Of a DNA stretch of 64,000 nucleotides, positions 44,053-53,096 are shown piece after piece. The number at the start of each line of letters is the position of its first letter. Within the stretch, counting starts at the first letter, position 1. A model generated the notes under the pieces. The model ran no database searches, had not been told where the DNA came from, and worked only from the letters and a program-made list of their open reading frames with translations. The stretch spans positions 248,001 through 312,000 of the forward strand of contig CBDDEI010000002.1 of the NCBI GenBank assembly GCA_965226775.1. The letters are read 5' to 3'. The position numbers and the translations under genes were made by a program. This stretch comes from CBDDEI01 sp965226775. GTDB taxonomy: Bacteria > Chloroflexota > Dehalococcoidia > SHYD01.

Positions 44053-44202
44053 ATGCATTCCCTACTACGAAGGGAAGAAGGACAAGGTCTAGTTGAGTAC
44101 GGGTTGATCATCTTCCTGGTTGCAATCGTAGTGATTGCCATTCTGGTACTGCTCGGCCCGCAGATTGGCGCCATCTTCAGCGGCATTACCGCCTCTATCT
44201 AG
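44053..44202 (+). CDS. Flp-type pilin
   Basis: A 49-residue pilin of the Flp/Fap (type IVb/Tad) family. The short basic leader RREEGQ is followed by the prepilin-peptidase site and hydrophobic stem: GQGLVEYGLIIFLVAIVVIA. The Gly before LVEYG is the usual cleavage point, and the Glu at +5 type position and Tyr of EYG are characteristic. The mature part ends IGAIFSGITASI. A longer frame from 43990 exists, but the ATG at 44053 gives the family length. No tad assembly genes are in the window. It sits inside a membrane-glycosyltransferase array, hinting that the pilus is glycosylated. A degenerate second copy follows. Confidence 0.85.
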   Translation: MHSLLRREEGQGLVEYGLIIFLVAIVVIAILVLLGPQIGAIFSGITASI

Positions 44203-44212
44203 CCAATGCGTG

Positions 44213-44284
44213 GTGATTGCCCGGCTAGTACTCCTTGGCGCACCAACTGGCTCCAAGTCCATTAACATCACCGCATCCATCTAG
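44213..44284 (+). pseudogene. Remnant of a second Flp pilin (last 24 codons)
   Basis: The 72 nt from 44213 to the TAG at 44282-44284 align without gaps to the last 72 nt of the intact pilin (44131-44202). The translation VIARLVLLGAPTGSKSINITASI keeps the framework of VIAILVLLGPQIGAIFSGITASI, including the ITASI end and stop. The processing site and the start are missing, so it cannot make a pilin. The copies are 82 nt apart, consistent with a tandem duplication of the gene's 3' end that has since decayed. Confidence 0.65.
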
Positions 44285-44301
44285 CCAATTTGATAGGTAT
44301 T

Positions 44302-44341
44302 CAGAGGCGTCAGGTTCTACTCGTTAGTCCTGACGCCTCTG
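44302..44341. terminator. Strong 13-bp hairpin after the pilin locus
   Basis: CAGAGGCGTCAGG (44302-44314) and CCTGACGCCTCTG (44329-44341) are perfect complements around a 14-nt loop. No U-run follows, so it may be a transcription terminator of the non-canonical kind, an mRNA-stabilising structure behind the pilin message, or a protein-binding palindrome. Confidence 0.5.
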
Positions 44342-44462
44342 CTGTACTCACACACTTCTCTCATCGCCGGCATGAGCTCGCTGTGACCAGACACCCCTTC
44401 GCAATAACCGACCCTCCTTCACTGCTCCCCGAACCACGGATCAGCTCGACCGCCTGCACTCT

Positions 44463-46088
44463 ATGAGCGTCACACCCGCACCCCAACCGCCTCCTAGCGC
44501 CAGCGCAGAGGGTCGCTTGTCCCAAGAGCACGCCAGCGCGCTGCCCCTCAAGTACATCGTTGGGTTAGCCGTAGCAGCCCTGGCGGTGCTCGTCCTGGCC
44601 GCCCTCGCTTTCCATGACCCCGGCTACATGGACGCCTACTACGCGTACCACGTGGCTGCCAACTTGGCCGCCGGCCGCGGCTTTACCGAGGACTTCATCT
44701 GGATCTACCTGACCAACCCGCCTTCCCTCTCGCATCCCAGCCATCTCTACTGGATGCCGCTAGCAAGCCTGCTAGCCTACCCCGCGCTCCTGCTCTCGGG
44801 CGAGCACTTTCGCGCGGCCCAAGCGCCCTTCCTGATCCTCAGCGCTGCGGCTGTCGTCACCACGGCGCTGCTCGCCCGGCAGCTGCTGCCCGGAACCTTC
44901 CGTCCTCTCGCGGCGGCGCTCCTCACCCTCTTTGCGGGCTACTACTTTGTCTACTGGCTGGCCGTGGATGCCTTTGGCGCGTTCACGCTGGCCGCACTCC
45001 TGGCATTTGTCGCGACGGCCGGCCTCCTGGAGGAAGACCGGCCACTATCTCGCACGGTCCTGCTGAGCGCGCTCTTGGGCCTTGCAACCGCCGCCGCCCA
45101 CCTGGCGCGCGCAGACGGCCCGCTGCTGCTCGCCGCCTGCAGCCTTGTCCTCATCGCATCTCAGCGACGGCGCGCTCCCCAGACCTGGCTCCTTCCCCTA
45201 GGCATCGCGAGCGCCGCCTATCTGCTGGTGATGCTCCCCTGGTTTCTCCGCAACTTGGGCGTGAGCGGCGCACCCCTGCCCAGCGACGGCCTGCAGACCC
45301 TCTTCCTCCGCGAGTACAACGATATCTTTTCCTACGGGCTTGCCCTAGACCTCCAGCACTACCTGGGAGAGGGCTGGGCAGCTATCCTAAGCGGCAAAGC
45401 TGTGGCCGCGCTGCGGAACCTGGGCGTCCTCTTTGGGCTGCAATACTGGCTGGTACCCTTTGCCGCCATGGGCTGGTGGGCGCTACGCGGTCGTCCTGTT
45501 ATGCGCGCGCCCTTGCTCTACGGCGCGTTGCTCTACGGCGTCATGACCCTCCTCTTCACCTACCCAAGCAGCCGCGGGGCCATGCTCCACTCCAGCGTTG
45601 CGCTGCTGCCTTGGTTGAGCATCGCCGCGGTGCGGGGCATTGAGGTTGCGGTCTACTGGGCCGCGGCTCGCCGGCCCCACTGGAAGCCCGCCCTCGCTAC
45701 CCGCAACTTCACCCTTCTGGCTCTCGTGGCCGCCGTGGCCGCATCGGGCTACGCCTGGTACGACCAGGCCCGCGGCTGGAGCGAGCAGGCCCAGACCTAT
45801 CAGTCGCTTGCGCCCGCCCTCAACGCCGACGACCCATCTGCCGTGCCTATGGTGCTTAATGCTCCCGCCTGGTGGTATGTATCCCGCCGCTCGGCTATGC
45901 TAACCCCCAGCAACGGCCCGGACGCCGCGCTGGCCGCAGCCGCCCGCTTTGGCGCGACCCATCTCATCCTCGAGCCGGCGCGACCCACCGCTTGGGAAGG
46001 CTTCGGCAAGGGCAGCGACCCGCGGTTCAGCCTGGTGTATGCTAGGGACAACTACGAGATCTATCGACTAAGCCCTGTACAAAAATAA
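44463..46088 (+). CDS. PMT-like polytopic membrane protein, SHPS-WMPL type
   Basis: A 541-residue protein with about 11 membrane segments. The first loop is HDPGYMDAYYAYHVAANLAA then GRGFTEDFIWIYLTNPPS and LSHPSHLYWMPLASLLAYPA, closely parallel to the gene at 35795 (SHPSNEHWMPL). The middle has LARADGPLLLAACSLVLIAS, and the C-terminal outer domain ends in WEGFGKGSDPRFSLVY. It is separated from the main array by the pilin locus and has its own leader region (44342-44462), in which I see no clear promoter. Probably a transferase using polyprenyl-phosphate sugars; the donor is unknown. Confidence 0.8.
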   Translation: MSVTPAPQPPPSASAEGRLSQEHASALPLKYIVGLAVAALAVLVLAALAFHDPGYMDAYYAYHVAANLAAGRGFTEDFIWIYLTNPPSLSHPSHLYWMPLASLLAYPALLLSGEHFRAAQAPFLILSAAAVVTTALLARQLLPGTFRPLAAALLTLFAGYYFVYWLAVDAFGAFTLAALLAFVATAGLLEEDRPLSRTVLLSALLGLATAAAHLARADGPLLLAACSLVLIASQRRRAPQTWLLPLGIASAAYLLVMLPWFLRNLGVSGAPLPSDGLQTLFLREYNDIFSYGLALDLQHYLGEGWAAILSGKAVAALRNLGVLFGLQYWLVPFAAMGWWALRGRPVMRAPLLYGALLYGVMTLLFTYPSSRGAMLHSSVALLPWLSIAAVRGIEVAVYWAAARRPHWKPALATRNFTLLALVAAVAASGYAWYDQARGWSEQAQTYQSLAPALNADDPSAVPMVLNAPAWWYVSRRSAMLTPSNGPDAALAAAARFGATHLILEPARPTAWEGFGKGSDPRFSLVYARDNYEIYRLSPVQK

Positions 46089-46111
46089 ACTGCATATAGC
46101 AATCCACAAGT

Positions 46112-48971
46112 ATGACGAGTTCGCAATTTGTAAACCGCAGTCATGAGAGCATCCTCAATGACGTACTTGCGCGGTTATTCCGTGAAAGGTACGGACTACC
46201 TGCTGTAGCTGAAACACTCCGGCAACGCCAGCGGCCTGACATAGTGGCACGGCGAGTGGACGACGCGGTCATCGTTGAAGTTGAATTTGAGCCTGCAGAT
46301 ACAGTAGACGCAGATGCGCTCTCCCGGCTTGGAATGGAGATAGACGGGAAACCCGTACAGGTTGCATTCGCAGTTGCCATTCCTAATGCGCTGAGGACTA
46401 CTGAACAGCAGCATTTACTAGAGCGTCTTGCTACAGCCTCTTTCAGATGGCAAGAGTGGCGTTCTGATGGCACTTCCGGACCAAAGGTGAGTGGAAATTC
46501 CGCTGATTTGGCTCAAGCGGTACGGGAAGCTGTAGCACCTGGTGGAAATCTAGAGCAAGCTGTTGCCCTCCTGGATGAAGGCACGCGCTTCGCGGGGGGC
46601 GCGCCTCTATTCCTCACCTGGCACGCTAACCAGAATCGCCCGAATCTTTGGAACTGCTCCCAGCCTTGAAGTGGGCAATATGGCCTCGTTAATAATGACT
46701 AACGCTATGTTGTTTCAAGAGAGGCTTGCAAGCGCAGACGCTGATGTTCCCTCAGTTAACAGCGCTCGAGACGGAAACGGGATTTCGCGAACGAAGCTCA
46801 TGGACGCATGGAGCATCATTCTCGAAAAGGATTACTGGCCCGTCTTTCACATGGCCCAAGCTATTGCTGAGAGCTTGTCAGACATTGAGGGGCCTGCCGT
46901 GTTATCAATGTGCGCTCTGACTTCTGAACGTTTACTGAGCACTGGCGCGGTGGGAAGGCACGACCTTGCTGGACGAATATTCAATAGGCTGATATCCGAC
47001 CGTAAACTGCTCGCAGCATTCTATACAACAATCCCAGCCGCTACATTACTGGCTGGGCTCGCACTCTCACCAAAACGGTGGTCAACAATTAACTGGAGTG
47101 ACGCCGAAGCAATAAATGACTTGCGGGTCGTTGACCCGGCCTGTGGCACAGGCACCTTGCTGATGGCAGCCTATCGTCAAATTGTCGATAACGTTCGTGC
47201 AGCTTCATATGGGAAGCTTGACGAATTGAACCTTCACAAATCTTTGATTGAGAATGTCCTGCATGGCGCTGATGTTGTCCAAGCAGCAATCCATCTGACT
47301 GCTTCAACGCTGGCAGCTATGTCGCCTTCCGTCCGCTTCAGCCAAATAAATCTCCACACGCTAAAAATTGGGATTGACCCAGACCTGCAAAGCATCAACC
47401 TGGGATCTTTGGATTGGCTTGAAGCAGGGGAGATACAATCCTTTTTCTCTGCCACAGGTGAGCAGGTTGCAGCAGCCAAGGGAATTACAGGAGCTCTCGT
47501 TGAAAGACCACGAGCAAACGTAGTGATTAGTAATCCACCATATACCCGCCGTGGTAGCGATGGGAGTGCTTCCGAAGAAATTTCTAGAGTTTTTGCACTC
47601 CCTATAGGTGACCCAGATTCCCAGGATCGTATAGCAAAGCGCACTGCTCAACTGATTCATGGCACAGGAGCTAGTCAAATAGCTGGGCACGCCTCCTCTT
47701 TTACCGTCTTGGCAGATAGGCTTGTTGTTCCAGGCGGCCGGATAGCCCTGGTACTCCCTGTGACCGCTATTGCAGGAGAATCTTGGTCTAGCATTAGAAA
47801 ACTTATCTCCTCTCGTTACGAAGTGGAATTTGTGGTTTCATCACACGATGCGTCCTCTCCCGGTATGTCCTTCGATACAGGAATCGCTGAGATTCTGCTT
47901 GTAGCCCGTCGACATAATCAAGCGGAGATACCAACTAATCGCGGCTTATTCGTCAACATATCACGTGCTCCTACGCAGGTCACTGAAGCACTCGCATTAT
48001 TAAATGCCCTTGAAGCGTCCGCTCAGGGATCGGTTCATCGGTCCGATGGGCCACCAGTTGGTGGTACACCGTTGATCGTTGGCGGCGAGCAATGGGGCGA
48101 AATAGTCAATGGGCCACTGGGTTCTGACTCCTGGACAGCAGCACGTTGGAGGAGAGCTTTAGTAGAGCAGTTTGCTTCAGCGTTGGAACGTGGAGAACTA
48201 TGGTCAGCTGAAGGCACTCGGCTCTTAGAACGTATTCCTGTTGCACCTCTTCATGAAGTTGCCGTTATTGGGCCGCAAGATCGTCAGATTCGCGGCTCTC
48301 TTGGAGCTTTTGACGCTTATCCAGGTTGGGACTCACAGGCCCAGTTCCCCGCCATTTGGCGACAACAAGAATCAATTCATAGAACATTACAAACTGAGCC
48401 TAACGCACGATTGGTTCCGCAAACAGGTCGAGCTTATGCCAAACTTTGGGAACAGGCAGGCACACTTCACATTACTCGTGACGTTAGGTATAACTCACAA
48501 CGGGTCGCTACCGTCCGAACGGCAAGGCGCGTTCTAGGCGTTCGTGCCTGGCACTCATTAAATGTCCGTGGTGAACCTGAAGCAACAAAGGCTCATCGTG
48601 AGATGGCTCTGGCGCTATGGTGTAACTCTACGCTGGGACTCCTACTCCACAGCAATCACGCTAACCGAGCTCAGGCTGGGCGTGGAACCGGGAGCAAGGG
48701 AATGCTTGAGTCCTTACAGACTTTAGACGTTCGCATACTCGCCCCTTGGCAGCTTGATGCGGCGGAAAGTATTTGGCGAGACATGGAAAACCGCGAATTT
48801 CAATCGTTCCATAGCTGCGCGATAGATCCCGCTCGTATCGAACTAGACAATCGCGTACTCCATGATTTATTAGGTTTTGGGCTAGAGAGTGAGACGACAG
48901 TCCAACGTTTGCGTCTCGCACTTGCAGAGGAGCCCTCAATCCATGGTTCTAAAGTGCCCCGTTTACCATGA
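46112..48971 (+). pseudogene. N6-adenine DNA methylase with N-terminal nuclease-like domain, frame split at a G6 run
   Basis: Frame one (46112-46669) encodes 185 residues starting MTSSQFVNRSHESILNDVLA, with a PD-(D/E)xK-like pattern: RPDIVARRV (Asp43) then AVIVEVEFE (Glu56-x-Glu58, BamHI-like ExE in place of ExK). The rest is in another frame (to 48971, TGA) with SAM motif I VVDPACGTGTLLMAAY, catalytic VISNPPYTRRG (NPPY, about 47532) and a long target-recognition-type end. Removing one G from GGGGGG at 46594-46599 joins them as EGTRFAGARLYSSPGTLTRI, about 952 residues. This looks like a type IIG-like restriction-modification enzyme. A phase-variable switch or an assembly indel are both possible. 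Codons are AT-richer than neighbours. Confidence 0.75.
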
Positions 48972-49180
48972 CGCAACCACCGCTGCCTTACACCCTTGAC
49001 TCCCTGCGAGCTTTCTACGCCGGCCTCGGCCTGGCCCCGGAGGACGGGGATCTTGCCGCCGCGCTTGCGGCCATCAACGCGCTGCTGCAGAATGCCGCCA
49101 GCCTGGACGAGATAACGCCGCTGGAAGAAGACCCCGGTGCGGCGTTCCTTCCCTGGGCCGCGGACGCTCCCGAGCCCTAA
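48968..49180 (+). CDS. GatC/AtzG-like small subunit paired with amidase
   Basis: A 70-residue protein that begins at ATGA overlapping the end of the methylase gene. LRAFYAGLGLAPEDGDLAAA and LQNAASLDEITPLEEDPGAA resemble the helical fold of GatC/AtzG-type partners, which wrap around an amidase of the GatA family. It is followed after 4 nt by an amidase, supporting the pairing. It is unusual in following a DNA methylase gene so closely; the overlap may be chance. Assignment is by pattern and context only. Confidence 0.6.
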   Translation: MTQPPLPYTLDSLRAFYAGLGLAPEDGDLAAALAAINALLQNAASLDEITPLEEDPGAAFLPWAADAPEP

Positions 49181-49184
49181 GCCT

Positions 49185-50603
49185 ATGCCTACCGAACTCT
49201 GGCAGCGCTCCATCGCAGATGCCGCCGACGCCATCCGTAGCGGGGAGGTCTCTCCCCTTCAGCTCACTGAGAGCTACCTGGAGCGCATCCAGCGCGTGGA
49301 CGGCCGCTATCATGCCTACATCACCGTCATGGCAGACCAGGCCCGCGCCGCCGCCCAACAAGCAGAGGCAGAGCTTGCCAGCGGCCACTACCGCGGCCCC
49401 TTGCATGGCATCCCAGTTGCGGCAAAGGACCTCATCTACACCAAGGACGCGCCCACCTCTGCGGGCTCCACTATCTTCCGTGAGCACCGTCCCAGCTTTG
49501 ACGCTACCATCATTCAACGGTTGCAGGACGCGGGGGCAATCCTCCTGGGCAAGACCAACCTCCACGAGTTCGCCTACGGCACCACCGGCGTTAACATCAC
49601 CTACGGCACACCGGAGAACCCTTGGGGCGCGGGACGCCTTCCCGGCGGCTCCAGCAGCGGCTCCGCGGTGGCCCTGGCCGCGGGCCTCTGCGCGGGGGCT
49701 ATCGGCAGCGACACCGGCGGCTCTATCCGCATACCCGCCAGCCTCTGCAGCGTGGTAGGCATTAAGCCCACCTACGGCCGGGTGAGCCGCTACGGCGTCT
49801 TTCCCCTCGCTTGGTCGCTAGACACACTCGGCCCTATGGCCCGCACGGTGGAGGATGCGGCGTTGCTCTTGAACGTCCTCGCCGGCCACGATCCTCTCGA
49901 CCCTATGTCTGTAAATACCCCCGTGCCCGACTACCGCCGCGGCCTCCAGAACGGCGTGCGGGGCTTGCGTATTGGCGTACCCCGTGACTATTTCTTTAGC
50001 CGCATCGACCCCGAGGTCCGCGCCGCTGTGGATGAAGCCATCGCCACGCTAGAGGGCCTTGGCGCGCGGGTCACGGAGGTATCGCTCCCCCACCTCGACC
50101 ACCTCACGCCTATCTATAGCCCCCTCATCCAGAGCGAGACCGCGGCCTTCCACCTGCCGCTGCTGCGGAAGCACTGGAACAGCTACTCTCCGCAGGTGCG
50201 GAGCCGCCTGCTGCCTGGGCTGGCCATCCCCGCCTCGGTCTATCTCAAGAGCCAGCGGGCCAAAAACGTCGCGCTGCGGGAGTACCGCGCGCTCATGCAG
50301 CAGGTTGACCTGCTGGTGACCCCCACGGAGCCGGTGGCCGCCCCGCGCGTGGACGCCACAGCAGTAGAATGGGAGGACGGCCCGGAGGAGATTATCCCTG
50401 CGCTGGGACGTTTCGCCCGGCCCTTCAACCTGCTGGGCGTGCCCGCTTGCTCGCTGCCCTGCGGCTTCACCCGCGAGGGGTTGCCCATCGGCCTGCAGCT
50501 TGCCGGACGCGCCTGGGACGAGGCGACAGTGTTGCGCGCCGCCTACACCTACGAGCAGGCGACGGAGTGGCACGAGAGAACACCTGAAATCAAGGAGCAT
50601 TGA
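49185..50603 (+). CDS. Amidase (GatA/AtzE-like amidase signature family)
   Basis: A 472-residue amidase signature enzyme starting at the ATG 49185, 4 nt after the small subunit. It has the Ser-cisSer-Lys triad: Lys in HGIPVAAKDLIYTKDAPTSA, the Gly/Ser-rich GGSSSGSAVALAAGL and the nucleophile Ser in GSDTGGSIRIPASL. The N-terminal SPLQLTESYLERIQRVDGRY and the C-terminal PIGLQLAGRAWDEATVLRAA are family standard. It could be an Asp-tRNA/Glu-tRNA amidotransferase A subunit, but no gatB is present here, so a stand-alone or AtzE-type amidase acting on a small amide is likelier. The upstream ATG at 49137 overlaps the previous gene and is rejected. Confidence 0.85.
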   Translation: MPTELWQRSIADAADAIRSGEVSPLQLTESYLERIQRVDGRYHAYITVMADQARAAAQQAEAELASGHYRGPLHGIPVAAKDLIYTKDAPTSAGSTIFREHRPSFDATIIQRLQDAGAILLGKTNLHEFAYGTTGVNITYGTPENPWGAGRLPGGSSSGSAVALAAGLCAGAIGSDTGGSIRIPASLCSVVGIKPTYGRVSRYGVFPLAWSLDTLGPMARTVEDAALLLNVLAGHDPLDPMSVNTPVPDYRRGLQNGVRGLRIGVPRDYFFSRIDPEVRAAVDEAIATLEGLGARVTEVSLPHLDHLTPIYSPLIQSETAAFHLPLLRKHWNSYSPQVRSRLLPGLAIPASVYLKSQRAKNVALREYRALMQQVDLLVTPTEPVAAPRVDATAVEWEDGPEEIIPALGRFARPFNLLGVPACSLPCGFTREGLPIGLQLAGRAWDEATVLRAAYTYEQATEWHERTPEIKEH

Positions 50604-50605
50604 GC

Positions 50606-51106
50606 GTGGTTAGACCCAACCGGTACGAAGAGCTACTGCCCGCCGCGGCGCGGCAGCGCGCGGTGCGCCTCAAGAACGGCGAAGCCGCCTGGGACAAGCG
50701 AGACATGGACCAGATTGTCGGCGTGCTGGCCCACGCCAAGCTGGCCATCGTAAGCATGGAAGTATGGGCCGTCAGCGAGGACTCCGCCCTGGGGCGCATC
50801 CCCTTCCGCAACCCTGCCAACCCTATGGAGACCATCGAGCCGCTAGGACCCGCCGCGGATGGCCGACTGGTCTGGGGCGAGCTACCCACCCGCGACGGCC
50901 AGGAGACGGTGTTCCGCATGGGCGGTCACGATCACCCCGACCCCGGCGAGTCCTGGGAGGAGTTCGTCCTGGCCAAGGCCGACCTCGCCCGCACCATCGT
51001 CACCGAAGTCGACAAACGCGTCGTCCCCGCCGTCCGAGACAAGCTCTACTTTGAGCTCACAGCGGAGGAGAGCGAATCCAACGAAAGTACAACGAGCACT
51101 ATATGA
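50606..51106 (+). CDS. Conserved hypothetical protein downstream of the amidase
   Basis: A 166-residue protein I do not recognise. AAGGAG sits 8 nt before the GTG at 50606; a TTG at 50600 overlapping the amidase stop is the alternative start. Its content is soluble and charged, with WAVSEDSALGRIPFRNPANP and GGHDHPDPGESWEEFVLAKA as distinctive parts. No metal motif or known fold is evident. It is probably in the operon with the amidase and GatC-like genes, and its GC-rich codons match them, in contrast to the AT-richer cassette that follows. Confidence 0.65.
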   Translation: MVRPNRYEELLPAAARQRAVRLKNGEAAWDKRDMDQIVGVLAHAKLAIVSMEVWAVSEDSALGRIPFRNPANPMETIEPLGPAADGRLVWGELPTRDGQETVFRMGGHDHPDPGESWEEFVLAKADLARTIVTEVDKRVVPAVRDKLYFELTAEESESNESTTSTI

Positions 51107-51122
51107 ACGGGGTTATCATACA

Positions 51123-51925
51123 TTGCCACAGCTAGAAGGAATAAAATATGATAATGATGCTATGGAGAGAATAATTCTGCCAGACGATTTGCCGGACGTG
51201 CCAGCCAACCTGGTCTATTCCGCTGCAAAACTACCACTCGTTGCTTGTGAAGCACGATTCAGCCCAATACTAAAGATTGCTGAAGTTCCTCCTAGTGATT
51301 ATCAAGAAAGGATCCGTCATGTTTTCTCAGAGCTAGCTGAGGTTCAAGGACTGGAAGCTATTGCAAAGGAAGGTCTACCAGCACTAGAGATTACAGATCT
51401 AGGTAGGTCATGGGCTTTCAGCACAGCCAACGAAACAGTTACAGCTCACCTTAAAGCCGGAGCTTTATCACTACAGACTACGAAAAATGACCAAAGTACT
51501 CTCACTATCCAGAATTCAAAGACCGTTGGAACCTTGCTTACCAAGCATTGATAGACACGTATAAAATACCCATCGTAAAACGTTTAGGGCTTAGGTATGT
51601 GAACCAATTCGAACCACCGGGTTCTGGCAATTGGAGTGATTTTATCAATCCAGTACTATCCAGCGAAGTACAAGTCTTTGGAGAACAAGTTGTCCGTGCT
51701 TCAACACTTCTGACCTTACATGTTGATAAGTATCTGGTAAATGTCCGTCACGGCATAGGGAACGATAAGAAGTATGATCTAGATTTTGACATGTTCTCAG
51801 ACGCAGATACAAATGTGGATAGCGTGCCCGCGTTAATCGATCATTTTCACAACGTGATTACTAGGCTTTTTAGATGGTCTATCACTGAACAGATGCATGC
51901 AGTATTGGAGCCAAAGCATGAATAA
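51123..51925 (+). pseudogene. TIGR04255-family protein gene with one frameshift
   Basis: The first frame encodes LVACEARFSPILKIAEVPPS, DYQERIRHVFSELAEVQG and WAFSTANETVTAHLKAGALS (frame up to about 51490), and the second frame continues HYPEFKDRWNLAYQALIDTY, IVKRLGLRYVNQFEPP and ends at 51925. Together this follows TIGR04255, a sporadically distributed family found as cassettes with small partner genes. The frameshift lies around 51485-51500. The start is uncertain: TTG 51123 or ATG 51162. The segment is distinctly AT-richer than the amidase operon before it, suggesting horizontal origin. Function unknown. Confidence 0.6.
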
Positions 51926-52295
51926 CTATCAGCCAGCTGAACTATTGAAAGAGCCTGATTCTAGGTATGCGAAAAGGACCTTTGCAGAATGGGCTGACTT
52001 CGATGGCGGAACCGCGATCTATGTGAGAGGGGAGCGACTAACTGTATCTTTAGACAATCCAAATGCGACTCCAATTGAAGAGATCCGCCCAGTTACTCAG
52101 AAAGTTAGCATGGAGACGTTGAAGCTCCGCCTTATTGCCTTCCGTCTCATTGAGAACGTACCCTCTGAAATCTTGCCAGAGGTTGTAAATGAACTGCGTG
52201 AGTCAATTGAATACGAACAGCGCATGTTAGAAGAACGTTCGAGGCAAGTGCGCTACATTGCTTCTGAAACGAAGATGCTGCCAATCTTGAGCTAG
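51918..52295 (+). CDS. Small hypothetical protein of the TIGR04255 cassette
   Basis: A protein of about 125 residues from the ATG at 51918, overlapping the end of the TIGR04255 gene. The N-terminal half contains KRTFAEWADFDGGTAIYVRG and ERLTVSLDNPNATPIEEIRP; the rest is helical and charged (LPEVVNELRESIEYEQRMLE), possibly a coiled coil. I recognise no domain. The overlap and matching base composition indicate cotranscription with the genes on both sides. Confidence 0.55.
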   Translation: MNNYQPAELLKEPDSRYAKRTFAEWADFDGGTAIYVRGERLTVSLDNPNATPIEEIRPVTQKVSMETLKLRLIAFRLIENVPSEILPEVVNELRESIEYEQRMLEERSRQVRYIASETKMLPILS

Positions 52296-52303
52296 CATCG
52301 GCA

Positions 52304-52891
52304 GTGTCCCCCCATCTTCTCCCGCCACATACTGGCCCTCTACGTCAGGGGGAGATCCTATCAGATTTTCCGGTGCCGTTGGTTCAATATACAGACGCTG
52401 CTTCAGAAGAGCCTGGAAAAGTTGGCGTAAGATTTTGCACCTATCCCTGGATAATTGTCCTAACTCAAGAATGTGATTTAGATCTAGATTACAAGGCGCG
52501 GAATCAAATAGCCGCTGTAGAGAACTCTCCCCCAGTTTCCAAAGACAAACTCCTTCTTGGCACTCTTCTTTGCGCGGGCTATCCACTTGACGCGGTTACA
52601 GCTGGAACGTATCGCGAAGGTGCCGGCAAAATGAAGAGAGAACATGCCGCCATGCTGGCACAGCACAGAATGGAACGGTTTGGTTTCGTAGATGCTTACG
52701 CAGGTCTGCTAGAGACACCAATAGTCTTTGACTTCAAACTGCACGTTACAGTCCCCCTTGAATATATTTACGCCACTCTTGAAGACAGCAGTAATATGCG
52801 AACCTTTTGCCTAAATATGCCTTGGCGGGAACAAATGTCATCGCGCTTTTTGTTCTATTTAAATCGCGTGGCCCTGCCAGAAGTAGACTAG
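52304..52891 (+). CDS. Hypothetical protein (TQECDLDLD motif) of the TIGR04255 cassette
   Basis: A 195-residue protein starting at GTG 52304. It has a LRQGEILSDFPVPLVQYTDA start and a conserved-looking WIIVLTQECDLDLDYKARNQ core, seen in an uncharacterised family in which a TQxCDL motif follows a beta-strand. The middle is helical (GAGKMKREHAAMLAQHRMER) and the end is beta-rich. No enzymatic motif can be named. It is the third gene of the AT-rich cassette and ends 205 nt before the tRNA-Ala, with only intergenic repeat sequence between. Confidence 0.6.
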   Translation: MSPHLLPPHTGPLRQGEILSDFPVPLVQYTDAASEEPGKVGVRFCTYPWIIVLTQECDLDLDYKARNQIAAVENSPPVSKDKLLLGTLLCAGYPLDAVTAGTYREGAGKMKREHAAMLAQHRMERFGFVDAYAGLLETPIVFDFKLHVTVPLEYIYATLEDSSNMRTFCLNMPWREQMSSRFLFYLNRVALPEVD

Positions 52892-52929
52892 CCTAGTCTC
52901 CAATCCTATTGCTATAGCTACCGTTCCAT

Positions 52930-52967
52930 CCCCGCGTTCCTCACGCCGCGCCAGGCTGGCTAGTGCT
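52930..52967 (+). repeat. 38-bp dispersed repeat (copy at 55677-55714)
   Basis: CCTCACGCCGCGCCAGGCTG followed by GCTAGTGCT occurs at 52939-52967 and again, with one change, at 55686-55714; including the weaker left part, the copies are 52930-52967 and 55677-55714 with about four differences. Both lie in intergenic sequence on the same strand. It may be part of an intergenic repeat family in this genome. Confidence 0.6.
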
Positions 52968-53096
52968 AGCTGAAGCGGACTGAGTCTGTGATGCTTTAGC
53001 CCTCTCCAGAGGCGAATCATCTTCGGCGACAGGCCAATGCTACCCATCCAAATCTAGGTTGACCCCTTATCCCTTCTCACCTAGACTGAATCCTGT

